This document shows positions 44,706 through 56,339 of a stretch of DNA of 64,000 bases, piece after piece. The number at the start of each line of letters is the position of its first letter. The first letter of the stretch is position 1. A model generated the notes under the pieces. That model had not been told where the DNA came from. It worked only from the letters and a program-made list of their open reading frames with translations, and searched no databases. This DNA is from Cerioporus squamosus (Eukaryota; Basidiomycota; Agaricomycetes; Polyporales; Polyporaceae), in contig JABYQS010000062.1 of NCBI GenBank assembly GCA_022592435.1, positions 124,001-188,000 of the forward strand. Direction: 5' to 3'. Made by a program: the position numbers and the translations under genes.

Positions 44706-47630
44706 CTAAGAACGAATCTTGAGGTCCAGCAGCGGGTGCGTGCCCATCTGTATCCGGTCAACCTCCACCTCCACCTCCTCGCCCAACTCGACGGGCCGGT
44801 CCTGCGGCCACCGCATAATGCGGCCCTGCAGCGCGAGCTCGGGAACGTACACCTTGCACATGGCCTCAAAGGAGCGTGCGCTCGCCAGAGGGCCATCCGT
44901 GATGCGCGCCGTCAACGAGCGCAAGGGGTCGTGCGCCCGCCGCTCGTGCGCAGGGTCCCGCATCCACCTCTTCAGGAACGAGTGCGCCCAGAACTGCTGC
45001 TGGCGGCCCTCCGTGCGCCGCGCCTCGAGCTCGCGGCTGCCCATGTCCTCGGCCACCTGCGTGAGCCACGCCTCGTCGAACAGCACCGGGTTCCGCTCCG
45101 CGAGTAGCGCGTGCTTGATCTGCCAGTGCGCGATCATGTCCCCGAAGCGCCGCAGCGGCGACGTGACCTTCATGTACCCATCCCCCTCGCGGACTCCGAG
45201 CAGCGCGTGGCCCCCGGGGGTCGTCGAGTACCCGCCTGGGGGCGCAGAGACGCGGTTGCGCATCGCCTCAAAAACGTCGATGGACCCGTTCTCCGTTCGC
45301 GTCGCCATGAGGGCCTCGAGCCCGCCCTTTCGCTCGACCTGGAGCGCGCCGACGGTGCGCCGTAGAGCGGGGATGCCGCGGTCCCGGAAGAAGAGTGACG
45401 CGACGCGCCCTGCGGCCATCATGCATTCGGCGATCATGGCGCGCGAGCCCTCCACCATGGTCCGCTGGACGGCGTACGTCATGGACGGGAACCCGCGGAA
45501 CGCGTGAGGCTCGTCGGTGGACAAAAGCTCGTTGGGTAGCGGTCGGGGGTCTATGGTGATTTCTGGGGAACCGAAGGCGAACATGATCGCGCCGTTGTCC
45601 AAGCGGTGTTTGATGAGAGAACGGGTGATCTTCTGCATGTGCCGCAAGTCCTCTGCCGTCGTAGCGTCGAATGTACGAAGGATGTGTTGGGGCGCAGAAG
45701 GGGGTTTGCCGAAAGGATACAGAACTTTGTGCGGAGATTCGCCGAGCAGAGAGTCGACCTCATCGTACCTGATGATGCGGACGTTCCGGACGATTGACGG
45801 TCGAACCTTGTAATCCACGATCTCGCCTGAAGAGTTCGTCTTCAGGCTGAACGTCAGGGCGGTCTCAGCCTGCCCGGGGGTGCTCCCGAGACTGAACTTG
45901 TGGAAGCCCGCCTCGCGGGGAAGCATCGGCACCGTGCGGTCGACGAAATAGTAGGCCATGGTCATCTCCATCGCGTGGCGAGCGAGCCTGTGAGTAGGAG
46001 GTAACAACGTCGTAGGGTCCGCGATGTGCACGTGAAGCCAAGTATGTTCTGGGTCCGACGGTATTCTCTCTATAGACAGACCATCGTCGAGTTCCTCGGC
46101 GTTCCAATCGTCGACAACGTACACAGGCAGGTCGCCGAAGTCATGCCGGATGGATTCTGCGATGTCGCGAGAGTAGAAATCGTCTGGTCCGAGCGGACTT
46201 GGCAGGATAGGAGTGGACTTTGAAGGGGCTAAATCGATGGTCAGAGGATACGTTCGCCTAATCCCCTCCCGGGTGTTCAGCTCCTCCCAAGGCGCGACGA
46301 GACCAAGTTCGACGAGGAAAGTGTGTGTGGTCCTGACGTCGTATGCCTCGATCTCCTCGTCCGTGTACAGCTCGAGCTTCTTGAGTATGTGCGCAAGGGG
46401 AATGTCGTAGGGATCCGACTGGATAATCCTGCGATTCTGCATCGACGCCACAAGGAAACGCATGATGGTTCTGTCCTCCGCCGCCCACTGCAGGCCGTCT
46501 AGGGGCTGTCGAGACGGTGGCTCATTGAACGAGTCGAGGGCGCGTTGCCTCGAGTTCACAACAATAGCACGAGCCTTGGAAACAAACGCGTCTAGGGCGG
46601 AGCTCTTGTTGACAATCAACCTGTGCACAGTCTGGAAGTCCTCCACTTCTTGTCGAGGGCGGACCCAGAAGAGCTGCGTCTGCAGAAACCGCCGAGCTTC
46701 GGAGACGAACAGGTCACCCTGATCCATGAGGTAACTCTGCACCGAGAACAGATCGTCGGCGGTCAACGTGGACTTCTTCCCAAGTAGCATCTCCGCTGCC
46801 TGGCGGGTGGTAATCTGGGTCCATGTCTTGCCGTCAGGGTGCGCGACCCGTTCGTAGAACGACGTTGAACGAGCGAGTTCGGGGATTAGGAGGTAGTCGT
46901 ACTCGAAGCGTTTCTCGAATGTCCGGAGACGCTTCAAGATGTCCACCCGCGCAGCTATCTCCGTCTCCGACTGCGCGACCTCGAACAGCCCGCACTTGTC
47001 GGCCAGCTTCTTCGGGATGAACCCAGGGATCTCGAATGTGACGTCGTGTTCACTATGCTGCCATATTTCGCCATTGCTTACGAGCGTCTGGACCGTCCAC
47101 CTCCGTTTGTACAAAACGGAGAAGAGCACCACGCCGCGTATCGGTTTTATACTCCTGCAGGGCCACAAGAAAGGTTGGCAAGTGAAGCCAGCATACAACT
47201 TGGGTACTCACCTGCGAATCTCAACCAGAGTACCGGCAGGTATGTGCCGAGACTCTCCGGCGATCACATCGTCGTCCGCGCCCACGAGAGAGTCAGAGAC
47301 GTCCTCAGACGTCGTGTCCATCGCGTCAAACGTCATCTTCTCGATAGACGGCGGGATAACTCTGGGACCGTCAAAGACGGCGGCCAGAGGACGCTTTCCC
47401 TTCTTGTCCGCCTTGTACGGTTTGCCCTCCAGCCATCCACACGCCTCCGGCGACAGCACTTTCCTCAGCTCTGGCGCAACGGGGAGTTCCTGCCCGCCTT
47501 TGCGAGAATGGGAAGTCTGGTTTTTGCTCTTGAACCGGCTCGCACCATGAGAAGAGGTACTGGCGCATCGACGGAGAGTGTTGCGGAAGCCAGAGGAGAC
47601 GTCAGAGCATTGCAGTACCGCGCGTTTCAT
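44706..47630 (-). CDS. Mitochondrial RNB-family exoribonuclease (DSS1/CYT-4 type, 955 aa)
   Basis: 3'-to-5' exoribonuclease of the RNase II/RNB family. Two exons agree in phase (47630-47212 and 47154-44706; 2,868 nt). The N-terminus is Arg/Ser-rich and poor in acids (FRNTLRRCASTSSHGASRF), a mitochondrial targeting signal. The RNB core starts near VYVVDDWNAEELDDGLSIE, which holds the metal-binding Asp cluster. It continues through WLHVHIADPTTLL, FVDRTVPMLPR, ALTFSLKTNSSGE, YAVQRTMVEGSRAMIAECM and YMKVTSPLRRFGDMI. A short beta-rich, S1-like tail ends the protein. By family and targeting it would be the nuclease of the mitochondrial RNA degradosome beside the SUV3 helicase. It diverges over 339 bp from the zinc-finger gene. 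Confidence 0.9.
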
Positions 47631-47969
47631 GCTGGACGAGATGCCTGTGCCAGCAGTCGCAGAAAAGGCCAGCCAAGGGTTTGCGTGTGCGGTTCAGGCT
47701 CAGCAAAGGGAAGCAAGCAGAGACTCGAGACGGTGGATGAGGGTGAATGCGTAAGACGATGCACTGAAGTCTGAACTAGCAGTGGTCAAAATGTGGGCGC
47801 TAGTACTCTGTCGACGCGTCGATCAGACTCAGATCTCGATCCCAAAAGTTCCTCCGGTCCGCCACCACGAGCTCTTCCTGGACCTCCAGCAAACCTCTAG
47901 GCTCTCTCTACTCTAAGTCCAATTACGACTCACCCGCTTCTCGTCTAAACTACCGCGCATCTTTACAAG
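47631..47969. promoter_or_regulatory. Probable bidirectional promoter
   Basis: 339 bp separate the ATGs of two divergent genes, the RNB exonuclease and the zinc-finger protein, so both promoters must overlap here. No clear TATA box was seen. Confidence 0.5.
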
Positions 47970-49181
47970 ATGTTCAAACGCGTCGAAAAGCGCATACGCA
48001 AAAAGGAGAAGGAGGAGGAGCTCGGGCTGGACGGGGACATGAAGGAACTGCTGGGGATGAACGACACCGACTCGGACGAGTCTGATTCGTCCGGCTCCGA
48101 AGACGATTCAGACGACGAGTTTCAGAGGTTACCGGCAATTGCGAGTGATGGAGGGAGCAACGACGAAGACGAGGAGGCGGAAGGCGACGAGGGCGACGGG
48201 ATGGACGAGGATGAGGACGAGGAAGACGCAGAGAGCGAACCTGGCTTCGAGGAAGAGGACGAGGATGAAGACGAAGACGAAGACGAAGACGAAGACGAAG
48301 ACGAAGACGAAGACGAAGACGAAGGACCATCAATGACCGTTACGGAGGTTCTCCGAAACCCGATATACCTGGTCTCCCTTGAACCAGAGGTGAAGGCGTG
48401 CTTCGTATGCCCGGGGAAGCTGCTCAAGAACCCCATCATGATCGACGTCCACTTGAAGTCCGGGGTGAGCACATACAATACATCTTACTACGCGCGGCAG
48501 AAAGCGCTGACGTTCCCCCATGACATAGGCCCACAACCGACATTTCAGGCACTTCAGGGATGCCGCTCAGACAGTGGAGGCAGACTTGGACGCGCGCACC
48601 CTCTTGCGAGCACAAGCGCACGATGAGAAGAAGCCTGCTGAGGGACAACTGTCGAAACGCGCGCAGAAGAGGGTGCGTCTCACTTATTCCACTGTCACTG
48701 TGCATTGCGACACCGGTTGTTGATTTATATTCGCTCTCGGGCACAGAAAGCCAAACAGGCTGCCATGAAGGCGAAGCGCGAGAAGCAGAAGGTCATGAAG
48801 GCGAAGTACAGGGCCAAGAAGGAGGCCAGCTCGAAAGCCGCCGCCACGGATGCGCCAGCGGACTCTGACGACGAGGCGAAGCCTAAAGTCAATGACAAGA
48901 CATCAGCGAAAGCTCCGCCTGCGAAGAAACGAAAACTCGAACGAGCATCGGAGGGGGACAGGGAGGATGTTGCACCGAAACCTGGGCCGAAGAAGTCGAA
49001 ACCATCGAAACCAGCAACGACGAAATCTCCGAAGGACACCCCCTCGAGCAAACCGTCAAATAAGGACAGACCAGTTGCTGAGCTCCCCGCTGCGAAACGT
49101 ACTCCCGCGACCCCTGCGGCAACGACAGACGGGAAGGAGGTTGTCAAGGCAAAGAAGAGGCGGCGCAGCGAGCCGTCATAG
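47970..49181 (+). CDS. Zinc-finger, acidic/basic nucleolar-type protein (357 aa)
   Basis: Three exons in phase (47970-48464, 48529-48672, 48747-49181). The start MFKRVEKRIRKKEKEEEL is basic and helical. An extreme Asp/Glu tract of roughly 80 residues follows, partly encoded by a hexanucleotide repeat. Then comes a single C2H2-like finger, CFVCPGKLLKNPIMIDVHLKS, with its His residues in AHNRHFRHF just across the first intron. The last 190 residues are Lys-rich with many nuclear-localisation-like patches (KKRKLER; KAKKRRRSEPS). Such acidic-then-basic proteins with one finger are typical of nucleolar ribosome-biogenesis factors; that role is an inference and no exact family was recognised. Confidence 0.8.
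48267..48324 (+). repeat. (GACGAA)n microsatellite inside the coding sequence
   Basis: Nearly ten tandem copies of a 6-base unit encode alternating Asp-Glu. Copy-number slips of whole units would change protein length without breaking the frame. Confidence 0.85.
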
Positions 49182-49351
49182 CATCCCGAGGCGATTATGT
49201 ATGTGTAGATATTCTATATAGCACGACAGCGTCCATGGCAGTACAACCCATAAGTAATCAAAAGAGCAACGAGCGGACAGAACGCGAGCGCGACAAGGGA
49301 ATATACAAGAAATGGTGGGCGGAGCTGGCTTGACAGAGATTTGACTCTCAA

Positions 49352-51114
49352 TCACCGGAGACTTGCCAGGACCTGGTCGGTTCTCCGTATCACCTGGAAG
49401 AACGCTGTCAGTCTACCAGGGGTGGTGCACAACACCTATCTGGAAGCGTACCTCGTGGATATCAGGCCGCTCTTCAGGCTTGACTTTCAGCATGCTGTCG
49501 ATCAGGTCTCTCAAGCCTTGCGAGTAGGCGGAAGGAGGGTGCTTGTACTGTGCACCCATGACAGCCATGGCTATTGAACCGCCCTGCTCAGTGGTCTGCA
49601 TATTCTCGAACGGAGAATGGGAGTATGCCAGAGCGTAGAGGGTGCACCCGAGCGACTGCATGTTACATGGCAGAAGTGAGCGAGCATACATGGGGAGCGG
49701 ATGTCGAGGCAGACGTACCCAGATGTCAACCTTCTCGTCGAGAGTGACACCGGTCTTGACGTCGAACAGCTCGGGCGCGCGGTACGCCATAGTACTTTGC
49801 TCAGCAGCGATATCCTGGGTAGCTAGCTTAGCGTGCAGTCTCCAACATGTGCAAGTTGCTCACGTACCTGCTGGAGGAGCGCTTGGTTACGGTTCTCGAT
49901 CTTTATCCGTGCCTTCATTGTACTGCCGAAGTCCATGAGGATGGGTTGGCCTTCGTCGGATATCATGATGTTTCTGTAGCCCTGTGAGTACCTAGTAGGT
50001 GGGCGATTCGGATTGACGCACCCAGGCTTCAAGTCGCGATGTGCGTACGGAACAAGCTCTGTCTGACCTGGCTGCGCGTTTCCATTAGCACCGTCGTGCT
50101 GTATCCTGTTGAGCTCCTCATCTCCGTCGAAGATTGTCTCATGTTCGTCCTCTGGCCGGTCCCTTGTCATAAGCGGGACGTTCGCGCCGCTGCCTGGGCC
50201 ATGATACGAGTACCCGCCATCCCCGTCGCCTTCGGGGTGTGGAAACATCTCGTCCTCTTCTGAGTGACGCGGTGAGTTTGGGAGTGAAGGTGCATGTCGC
50301 GCAGACGAAGACTGGTTCGCGCGGGAGGCGGATTTGGAGCCAATTGGTGCGCGATAGTCGTGCATAGCACGAATCGCCTCGCATGTGCCTTTGAAGTAGC
50401 GGAGCATCTCGGTCTCGGAGAAGTGGGTATTGTTGATGGAGTTCGCGTTGATCGCGTCTTGCAAGTTGCCGCGCTAAACCTCGCGGATTAAGCTCGGCTA
50501 CCTGGAGAGGATGATGCCCGCCTACCTTGTAAATAGGGAGGAACAGGTACACTATCTGGCCGTCGCCATTAGGGTCTTGCACGACTGCAGAGTCCTGGGA
50601 AGCGTGTCAAAGGCACCTCGCATGAAAATGATAGACGACGTACGAGAATACGGATGATGTTGGGGTGCCTTCACGGCGCGGTTTAGAGAGTGGTAAGTGT
50701 CGGAGACTGGCTTAGACTCACTTGAAACGTCTGTACGCCTCTACCTCCCGCATTGCTTGACGCACATCCTCCTGTCCGCTAGGACAACGTATCTTCTTGA
50801 GTGCGAATTGTCTCTGAAGCGCAAGTTGGATGCTTTCGGACTGCGTCAGAAGAAGTAATGACGTACCCCACTGTGCTCATCCTGCGCGAGGTAGACGAAC
50901 GAGAAGCCTCCCTCCCCAAGTACACGGATTATCTTGACTGCAAAAAGGCATGAGTACCTGGACGGTTTGCCCACAGTATGCGCTCACATGTCCTTCCGTT
51001 GATCTTCACTTTCGCAGACTGCTGGCATATACATGATGAGAGAGCCCAGAACGCGTCTTTGACTTGGTATTTGATGCCCTCGAGGGTGTGCAGGAGTTGC
51101 GGTGGTAGCGACAT
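49352..51114 (-). CDS. STK16/Env7-like serine/threonine protein kinase
   Basis: Protein kinase of the NAK group, close to human STK16 and yeast Env7. The start MSLPPQLLHTLEG precedes a Cys pair (SSCICQQ) at a place where the family is lipid-modified. Next come the Gly-rich loop VLGEGGFSFVYLAQDEHSG, the ATP-anchoring Lys in ALKKIRCPSG and the helix Glu in REVEAYRRFKHPNI. The catalytic loop is HRDLKPGNIMI, formed across an intron, with metal-binding DFGS and the APE-like MAYRAPELFDV. Then follow DEKVDIWSLGCTLYALAY and a C-terminus of DIHEVIRRTDQVLASLR. A low-complexity insert of about 100 residues sits just before the catalytic loop. Family members act on Golgi/vacuole membranes in trafficking; localisation here is inferred. 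The gene converges with the zinc-finger gene over 170 bp. Confidence 0.9.
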
Positions 51115-51455
51115 TCTGTCAGACGATGTAAACGCAGAGTAGTAGGGATCGACGTGGATGGGAGAGAAATAGACACCGGACGGAGACTCTGGGCAACTTG
51201 AGGCTGTCTTGAGCAGTACAGCGTTCTCAGTCTGCGGGCCGTGCTGCGCCCAACGCGAGGCGCCGGCGCCGGCACAGGCGTCTAGTCGCGCGTGGCTGGT
51301 TCGAGTCCGCCATCGCCGCGTTCCGACGCTCTGTTATCCGCCACCACCACACTCTGCCCCTGCTCTGCATTCCTGTTCTCCTTCATCGCTACCTCGGTCT
51401 CAGATACTTGCTGCAGACTCTCGCAGACTCTGCCGCTCCTCAACACACGACTGAG

Positions 51456-53563
51456 ATGTCGGCCATGGCTGAACCTGCCTCCACGATTACCACTCCCACA
51501 CCCACCGCGGTTCCCAGTTCGTCCGACAAGTCTCTCAAAGTCTGTCACCCCTTGAACGGATTTCCCGCCGACGTGGACTGACACGGAACCTCAGCGCAAA
51601 CTTGAAGATGCATTGCAGACTCTCGACGAGGCCGTTGGTCCTACAGCATCTCCAACAACCGCCACCCACCGACCTCCTCTCAAGCGCCTCCGCACGTCCC
51701 GCTCGATATACGCAATGTTGACCAAGTATGGGATCAAGAAGGACCCTAAACCGTACGTAAAGTTTTCAACGGGAAGCTGGTCCAGGCAAGTCGTCCTCAA
51801 CGTCATGCCATTGCCACTATAGGACCACCCCCACGGGCGACTTGGAGAAGCTGTCCAAGACCGCGCCTCATCTCGCTGCCATCCTCTCTCGCACCGCGAG
51901 TCGCACAAGGAAGGCCCTTCCTATCAGGCTTGGATCCAAGCCTCCTCAAACCTCCGCGTCGTCCCTGAGCGACTACCGACCCTCGTCTACTCAGTCCTTC
52001 TTATCACGTTTGTCGACGTACAAGCTTTCGACGTACGGCAACAAGCCTGCTGCCATCGACGCGGTGGCCGCTGCGAAGTGTGGGTGGATAAACGAGGGCA
52101 AGGACCGTCTGGTTTGTGGGTTGTGCGGTGTTTCGTGGGTCGTTGCCAGTCGAGATGGCATGACTCGTGAAGCCGGTATGTAGGACACTCTGGCAGGTAG
52201 GTCCGTACTAACAAATCCCGTCCCTAGCGAACGCCCTGGTGGAGAAGCAACGGGCGCAGCTGGTAGAGAATCACAAGGATGGTTGCCCATGGAAGACTCG
52301 ACAATGCGATGGTGCGTTGCCCGTCTCGTTGCCTGTTGTATGTCTTTCGCTCATGGTTCGACACCTCTGCAGATGCTATCTACCACATACCATTGCAAGC
52401 ACCATTGACCACAATCCGGGAGATCAAGGCCCGCGCCATCTTGCTCGACAGTGTAATGCAGGGAGTTACTATCAAGCACCCTCTGGTGAGCCTTCATTGC
52501 AGCGCACTGTCATGCCGTGTCTTATCGTCAAACACAGTCCGCTGCACAAGTCCAGTCCTTGATTTCCATCATCTCGTCGGTTTCTCTGCCATCATCCTCC
52601 CTGGCCGAAACATCGGAACCTTCAACACCCACCGAAGATAGCCCTTCGAGGGCTTCAGCCGCGTCGACGTCTGGCGCACAACCTTCGGAAACCGCCATTT
52701 TGACCGCTGTGTTTGGTTGGGCCATACTCCCTCCTGCTCCCCCAGAGCCCTCGAGACCGTCATCGCTCTCTCGCGCTGGATCGGTTGCCCCTGGGACACC
52801 AAGGACGCCAATGCGGACCACACCCTCCCGTGCGTCTTCTGTCGCTCGCGAGAGCACGCCGACGCCCACCTCGACGAGGTCCTCACTCCGCATCTCCTCG
52901 TCCACGTCACTATTATCGTTGCACTCCGTACCAAGCGGGTCCCTCCGCCCCGACACGGCCCTTCTGCACTGTCCACTGTGTCAACGTCGTGTTGGTCTCT
53001 GGGCATTCCTCCCGAAATCGGCCGAGGGAGACGACCCAATGACGGGCGAAGCCACCGAGGGCGGTGCGAACAAGAAGCCACAGCCGCAGCGTCAGTTGGA
53101 CATCCTGCGCGAGCACCGACCGTACTGCCCTTACGTCGTTCGTTCGACTGTCCTGCCTTCGCTGCCGACCCCGACCCCGACGACCGCCCAGCCGAATGGC
53201 CACCAGCGCTCATCGTCTTTGGTGTCGTTGGCAAGCATCAACGGCTCGTCCACGCAAGTTAGTGCGCAGCCTGGTGCGATGGAGGGGTGGCGGGCTGTCA
53301 TGGCTGTCGTGTCCCGCTATGGGAACGTACAGCGCCAGAGGCTCGGGCTTAATCGCGTGCCCAGCGGGCGACAGGAGAGCATCGCGGAGGGAGAGGAGGG
53401 AGCTGAGGGAGAGACGAATTCCATCGAGGCGATGGTCGCGGGTGTGAAGAGCCATGGGGTAAGCACGATTCGCCCTTCATGGTGGCTACTGTCTGGAGGC
53501 TAACATACAACATTCTCATAGGGGAAGGACCTGTTGAAGTACGTCAAGGGTCTGCTCGGTTGA
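51456..53563 (+). CDS. C3HC zinc-finger protein, NIPA/Rsm1-like
   Basis: Fungal relative of human NIPA (ZC3HC1) and fission yeast Rsm1. An N-terminal Ser/Thr-rich exon starts at 51456 (MSAMAEPASTIT). The C3HC domain follows: the SFLSRLSTYKLSTYGNKP region, AAAKCGWINEGKDRLVCGLC, then HKDGCPWKTRQCD. A helical linker continues with IREIKARAILLD, then a long disordered Ser/Pro stretch. The Rsm1-type second finger has LLHCPLCQRRVGLWAF, HRPYCPYVV and GWRAVMAVVSRYG. The last small exon reads GKDLLKYVKGLLG. Relatives act at the nuclear pore/basket and in mRNA export; this is family knowledge only. Six or so exons are needed, and the middle junctions are approximate. It diverges from the kinase over 341 bp. 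Confidence 0.88.
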
Positions 53564-54374
53564 AGTGTTACAGGGACCTGGGACTTCATAATCTTTCGAC
53601 AATCCTCTTTCTCGTATATCATGCATAGTCCACATAACCACCAGTCTGTCAAGCTTTCAAGTGCTGTCCATATTGTACATCCTATATCGTTTTGCTTCGC
53701 ATCCGCACAAATCACAGCTACAATGTATCACCACTGAACTCGGTACTCAGTTCTCCGCCGTTGTGTATCTGCAACCCATGTTTGGATGGACTAACGCCGC
53801 GGCTGACTTGGAGCGTACTACTTTGCACGTTGTCGCATATCGTAGCAAGGAGAGCTCGTTCTGTCCAATAAGATGGGCAATGAGCACACCGAGCCTGTGT
53901 TCGAATCTTGCCCTCTGGTTCCGATCGGCCAGGGTGAGTTGCTCCAAGATGGTATGCTTTACAAGTTCGGTGCGTATAACACTGGATGCGTTTACAGAAG
54001 CTAGACTTGTCTGGACTGAGATATAAGTCGCGGTTTGGTCCTCCTGCGTGGTCGGAAACGAAACTTGTGACCAAGGCTAGCGCTAACGCGTTGCCACCCA
54101 GAACATGTGTCGCTGCGTGGTGACGAGTATGGCTGAGTGGATGCTCGAGTTAGCGGGAACGTGTCGAAAGCCCATTCATCTCGTACAGATGTTTTCCAAG
54201 TCCGTTGCGGATTGCTCGTCGAGGTGATGGAGAAGACGAGAGGACACGCCGCCGAGAGATCCTAGTTACCGAAACAGGAGTGGGCCGCTGGCGCCGAGAT
54301 GAGGCACTCGCTGATAGCGCTGTCACCGTCGCATCTGCGCCCTCTGGCTCTTTCCTCTTCCCCCCATCTTCCCC
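53564..54374. other. Intergenic between Rsm1-like and Bsd2-like genes
   Basis: 811 bp holding a 3' region and the next promoter. Open frames on both strands are short and lack motifs. No gene or repeat recognised. Confidence 0.45.
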
Positions 54375-55889
54375 ATGCCCACCCCGTACGCGCCGCTCCC
54401 CAACCCCCGCTACGCCGCTGAGGACGCTCAGCGCGAGCTCGACGACGCGTTCGACTCGGACGACGAAGGCCAGGACTCGTCGGAATCTACCCCTCTCACT
54501 CGGGCGCTGCCCCCGCGCTCGGACTCCCACTACCATCCTCCTCTCGACGGCGAGTTTCCAGAACCAATCCCGACACCCCAGTCGGTCCCTGGCGGATACG
54601 ACTTCGAGAGAGACTACGATTATCCACCGCCCGGCTCGCCTCCGGGTCCATCCTCCGTTGCTCTCCCCAATGACTTCGGCAACTCTAACGGCTTCCTCCC
54701 GACGTCGCCTGTGAGACCGCCTCAGCCAAGCGTGTCGTTCTGGAGAAGAGCAGCGGGTGCGCTGCTGCCGCAGCACTACGTTCGCGTGCCCACTGAGGCT
54801 CCAGGACGGCGGTTCGTGGGTGGAGGCACAGAGAACGACGGTGTGTTCGCCAATGTCGCTGCGAAGCCTTCGCGAGGCATAGAGATCACGGATGAGAACG
54901 GCGACGTTCACATCGTCCCCGAGGATGTTCAGAAGGAGACACCGCCGGTACGTTCTCCTATCTCGCCATATCCCATCTCGTTGCCGACGCTTGCGCGTTC
55001 TGGCTTTCCGTAAGGGTGGCGGTGCATGTACTCACCTTGTGCCTCACAGTCGTATGCCGAGGCCCAGGCAGATGCGGTGCCTCCCTACTGGGAGACAACG
55101 GTGCACGCACCCGCAGGGACTATGGACCCGAACGCGTTCATGATCGTGGACGACCTCCCCTCGGGCCCCGTCTTCTCGTTCATCATGACCGCCTTCGTCT
55201 CCTACTTCTTCCAGTTCGCCGGCTTCGTTCTCACCTACCTCCTGCACACGACCCATGCCGCCAAGTACGGTTCTCGTGCTGGTCTCGGCGTCACCCTCAT
55301 TCAGTATGGTTTGATTCAATATGGTGGTTCCTTGCGCAACCCGCCGCCAATCGACGAGGCGGCTTTGGCAGAGCAACTCGCAATGTGGGGCAATGGTACG
55401 CTCCAGGCCCTCAACGTAACGGCTGACACGCCCTTGGCCAATATCTACAACGCGACGGACCCCAACTCGGTCATGGACCTGGACATGCAGTTCGCCGTGT
55501 CGTCTCGCGATTGGATTGCGCTCGTCCTGATGACACTGGGTGCGTCTTGATTGATCTTGTCGTAGACCCTTCTGTGTCTCATCGTACCTGCTTCAGGATG
55601 GTTCTTGCTCCTTTCATCCTGCGTTGGCTTCTACCGCGTGAAGCGCTGGGAGGCTTCGATCCGCGCGGCCTCACTGCCTCAGGAACCGATGACCCCTGAA
55701 CAACGCGCGCGCGACGAGCAGGTGCGGCGCAATATCGAGCTCGCCTTCGGTTTCACGGGCTTGGTCGATGAAGATGAACCTGTCTCCTCGCCTCCGCAAC
55801 GTGAGGACGAAAACGACGAGCGTCGTGGCGAGGTCACGGAGGCGGAATTGCGTCTCACCCGCACCCTCCAGGCTGCAGGGTTGTTGTAG
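54375..55889 (+). CDS. BSD2: Bsd2/Ndfip-like membrane adaptor for Rsp5/NEDD4 ligases (451 aa)
   Basis: Three exons in phase (54375-54947, 55050-55539, 55597-55889; 1,356 nt). The long N-terminal half is acidic, Pro-rich and cytosolic. Two PY-type motifs follow, PPSY and PPYW, which bind WW domains of Rsp5-type ubiquitin ligases; the first is split by the first intron (PP, then SY). Three hydrophobic segments then form the membrane domain: VFSFIMTAFVSYFFQFAGFV, the YGSRAGLGVTLIQYGLIQYG segment and ALVLMTLGWFLLLSSCVGFY. Possible N-glycosylation sites (NGT, NVT, NAT) lie between the last two. Known members reside in Golgi/endosomes and direct ubiquitination and sorting of metal transporters and other cargo. 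Confidence 0.88.
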
Positions 55890-56339
55890 CCGGATACGAT
55901 ACCACGCCGTCGCGAACGCCTTGTTGTATCATATGTAGCTTGGGCCACCGACCTTAGGATTGGGGCTTATGGTGGAAATTGGAAGTTTGGTCATGCTGGT
56001 GCCTGCGCAGGGGGTGTCGTCGCTCGGGCTTGGGAGTGCTCTTTAAACATCGCCCATGTCGTTCCTTACAAATGTTTTGGCTTTGGGCAGACGTTCAGTG
56101 ATCGTTCGACTTCTTGCAGGTCTGGCTGTGTACGTTTATGCGTGCGTTCATCGTGTAATTTATGGTACTTTATATTGGTGCTTATTGTTTGCATCACCGC
56201 TATGCGAGAGACCCTCCATCCACTGGCCTACATAGGAATCTCCTGCATGGAAAAAGGTCTCTTATACGCCCACGAAGATGCTTAAGATGATTGGCAAGTG
56301 TCCTAGAGATACAGTGTGTACATCGCTTCCGGTCGAGGC
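55890..56339. other. Convergent intergenic region
   Basis: 450 bp between the 3' ends of the Bsd2-like and tannase genes. AT-richer than the genes; no other feature seen. Confidence 0.45.
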
